A program made the position numbers and the translations under genes. Positions 33,262 through 33,899 of a stretch of 33,899 bases of DNA are shown here, piece after piece (the stretch's first letter is position 1; each line of letters begins with the position of its first letter). This DNA comes from Deltaproteobacteria bacterium (lineage in GTDB: Bacteria; Desulfobacterota; Desulfobulbia; Desulfobulbales; VMSU01), in assembly GCA_024275235.1 (NCBI GenBank), contig JAJRZN010000240.1:1-33899 (forward strand). The letters are read 5' to 3'. Below the pieces are notes generated by a model. The model saw only the letters and a list, made by a program, of their open reading frames with translations, made no database searches and was not told the DNA's origin.

Positions 33262-33308
33262 GTAAGTGAGCCAGTGAGACTTCGGATTGAGTGCAGCTGA
33301 ATAGTTAC
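33262..33308. repeat. Intergenic palindromic repeat (copy F)
   Basis: A 47-nt unit, GTAAGTGAGCCAG ... CAGCTGAATAGTTAC, the same length as copy A. Its reverse strand begins GTAACTATTCAGCTGCACTC, which differs from copy A only by four transitions in the first 20 bases. Confidence 0.55.
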
Positions 33309-33391
33309 AAAAAACAAGCTGATTCGTGGTGTTAACTCGCGGGATTCCCTGTCGGTGTGGCACGATTTTTAGTTTCGTGATAATTATTTGC

Positions 33392-33419
33392 TTGACAACC
33401 TGGCGCTTTGTTTTATGGT
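33392..33419 (+). promoter_or_regulatory. Candidate promoter for the proton-channel gene
   Basis: Perfect TTGACA (33392-33397), a 16-nt spacer, TATGGT (33414-33419); about 58 nt before the start codon. Confidence 0.45.
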
Positions 33420-33477
33420 GGGTGCTACTTTTTTAAGATTGGTGTCACTCGGGGTATTTGTTGCAGGAGGAAAAAGC

Positions 33478-33899
33478 ATGTTTGTTTTACTTGCCAAAGG
33501 CGGCATTCTGGTCGGGCCCATTCTTCTCTGTTCGGTGGCGGCTTTGGCGATTTTTGTTGAACGTCTCATTCATTTTACTCGTCTTAAAATCCGGGAGGAC
33601 GCGGTGGTGGAGGAAGTGGTCGGGCTTGTCCAGCAGGGTGACTATCCAGCGGCTGGCGCGGCGGCCGGGCGGAGCAGCAGCCCCATGGGCCGTATCCTGG
33701 CCCATGCTCTTGAGGTCATGGGCCGGGACAGGGAAACGGTGGAGACGGTCATTGCTCATTCCGTGGGGGAGGAGGTTAGAACATCTTCCCGGTATCTGTC
33801 TGCCTTGGCGACTATTGGCAATATTGCGCCCCTTCTTGGTTTGCTTGGTACTGTTCTCGGTATGATTAAGGCGTTTATGGTGATTCAGGAGATGGGCGG
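33478..33899 (+). CDS. MotA/TolQ/ExbB proton-channel family protein (3' end outside window)
   Basis: The first 140 residues of an inner-membrane proton channel subunit that uses the proton gradient to drive TonB, TolA or a similar partner. The first membrane segment is at about 8-27 (GGILVGPILLCSVAALAIFVERLIHF); then a cytoplasmic helical loop, and the conserved SRYLSALATIGNIAPLLGLLGTVLGMIKAF, the family signature around the second membrane segment. AGGAGGAAAA is an excellent ribosome site for ATG 33478. The signature fits ExbB/TolQ; a following exbD/tolR gene is expected beyond the edge but not visible, so I give no symbol. Confidence 0.93.
   Translation, partial: MFVLLAKGGILVGPILLCSVAALAIFVERLIHFTRLKIREDAVVEEVVGLVQQGDYPAAGAAAGRSSSPMGRILAHALEVMGRDRETVETVIAHSVGEEVRTSSRYLSALATIGNIAPLLGLLGTVLGMIKAFMVIQEMG

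Larger units (their letters stand above)
32978..33477. other. 500-nt non-coding stretch with repeats and a promoter
   Basis: There is no convincing gene on either strand. It holds three members or relatives of the dispersed palindrome family (32995-33024, 33188-33230, 33262-33308) and a promoter for the proton-channel gene at its right end. It lies between divergently transcribed genes. Confidence 0.6.

Noticed and set aside
32978-33477. CRISPR-like or insertion-sequence remnant
   Set aside because: The repeats are not regularly spaced, there are no spacers of constant length, and no transposase fragment is seen.
33458-33865. 135-residue plus-strand ORF and its minus-strand shadow at the window end
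   Set aside because: The frame starting at ATG 33478 with AGGAGG encodes an unmistakable ExbB/TolQ protein; these are out-of-frame shadows.

Overview
The window looks like a chromosomal segment of a Gram-negative sulfate-reducer-type deltaproteobacterium (Desulfobacterota, probably Desulfobulbales or a relative). Several things point that way: the gene order ileS-lspA-fabD / ffh-rpsP-khpA-rimM-trmD-rplS-rnhB-yraN; a TPR lipoprotein, a second lipoprotein, a two-part radical SAM protein and RNase G in a row; a 'two-CW' cysteine domain protein; and many tightly packed housekeeping genes with 1-4 nt stop/start overlaps. This is inference from gene content; there is no rRNA or tRNA in the window to confirm it.

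Layout. (1) 1-2306: end of ileS, lspA, fabD. (2) 2303-7703: an SRP/ribosome/tRNA-modification operon (ffh, rpsP, khpA, rimM, trmD fused to a second methyltransferase domain, rplS, rnhB, yraN), headed by a recognisable sigma70-type promoter inside the end of fabD. (3) 7837-16127: a pdxA-tmk gene fusion, two envelope lipoproteins, a radical SAM gene broken by one nonsense codon and one frameshift, and rng. (4) 16206-22164: rplU, rpmA, obgE, proB, proA, nadD and a CDF metal transporter. (5) 22172-24603, minus strand: a one-piece HisH-HisF protein of the type known from eukaryotes, preceded by a degenerate receiver fused to a two-CW domain. (6) 24835-30022: a membrane-embedded MutS-family ATPase, a small unknown protein on the minus strand, then a cache/HAMP/PAS histidine kinase with its LuxR-type response regulator. 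(7) 30073-32977, minus strand: uracil-DNA glycosylase with an unusual active-site motif, and a Pif1-like helicase with an HRDC tail. (8) 32978-33477: a repeat-rich non-coding stretch, then the start of an ExbB/TolQ/MotA-type proton channel gene cut by the window edge.

How it fits together. The left two thirds is growth machinery: protein targeting, ribosome assembly, tRNA and rRNA processing, proline, NAD, B6 and dTTP synthesis. The right third is accessory: sensing, DNA maintenance and envelope energisation. The points most worth attention are the gene fusions (pdxA-tmk, trmD with a second SPOUT-like domain, eukaryote-type hisHF), the freshly broken radical SAM gene, the membrane MutS homologue divergent from a pseudo-receiver/two-CW protein, and a family of dispersed imperfect palindromes (consensus start GTAACTRYTYAGCTGYA), including two copies of identical 47-nt length, that sit in intergenic spaces, several of them just before ribosomal protein genes. 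I did not find a CRISPR array, an insertion sequence, a prophage or a defence island.
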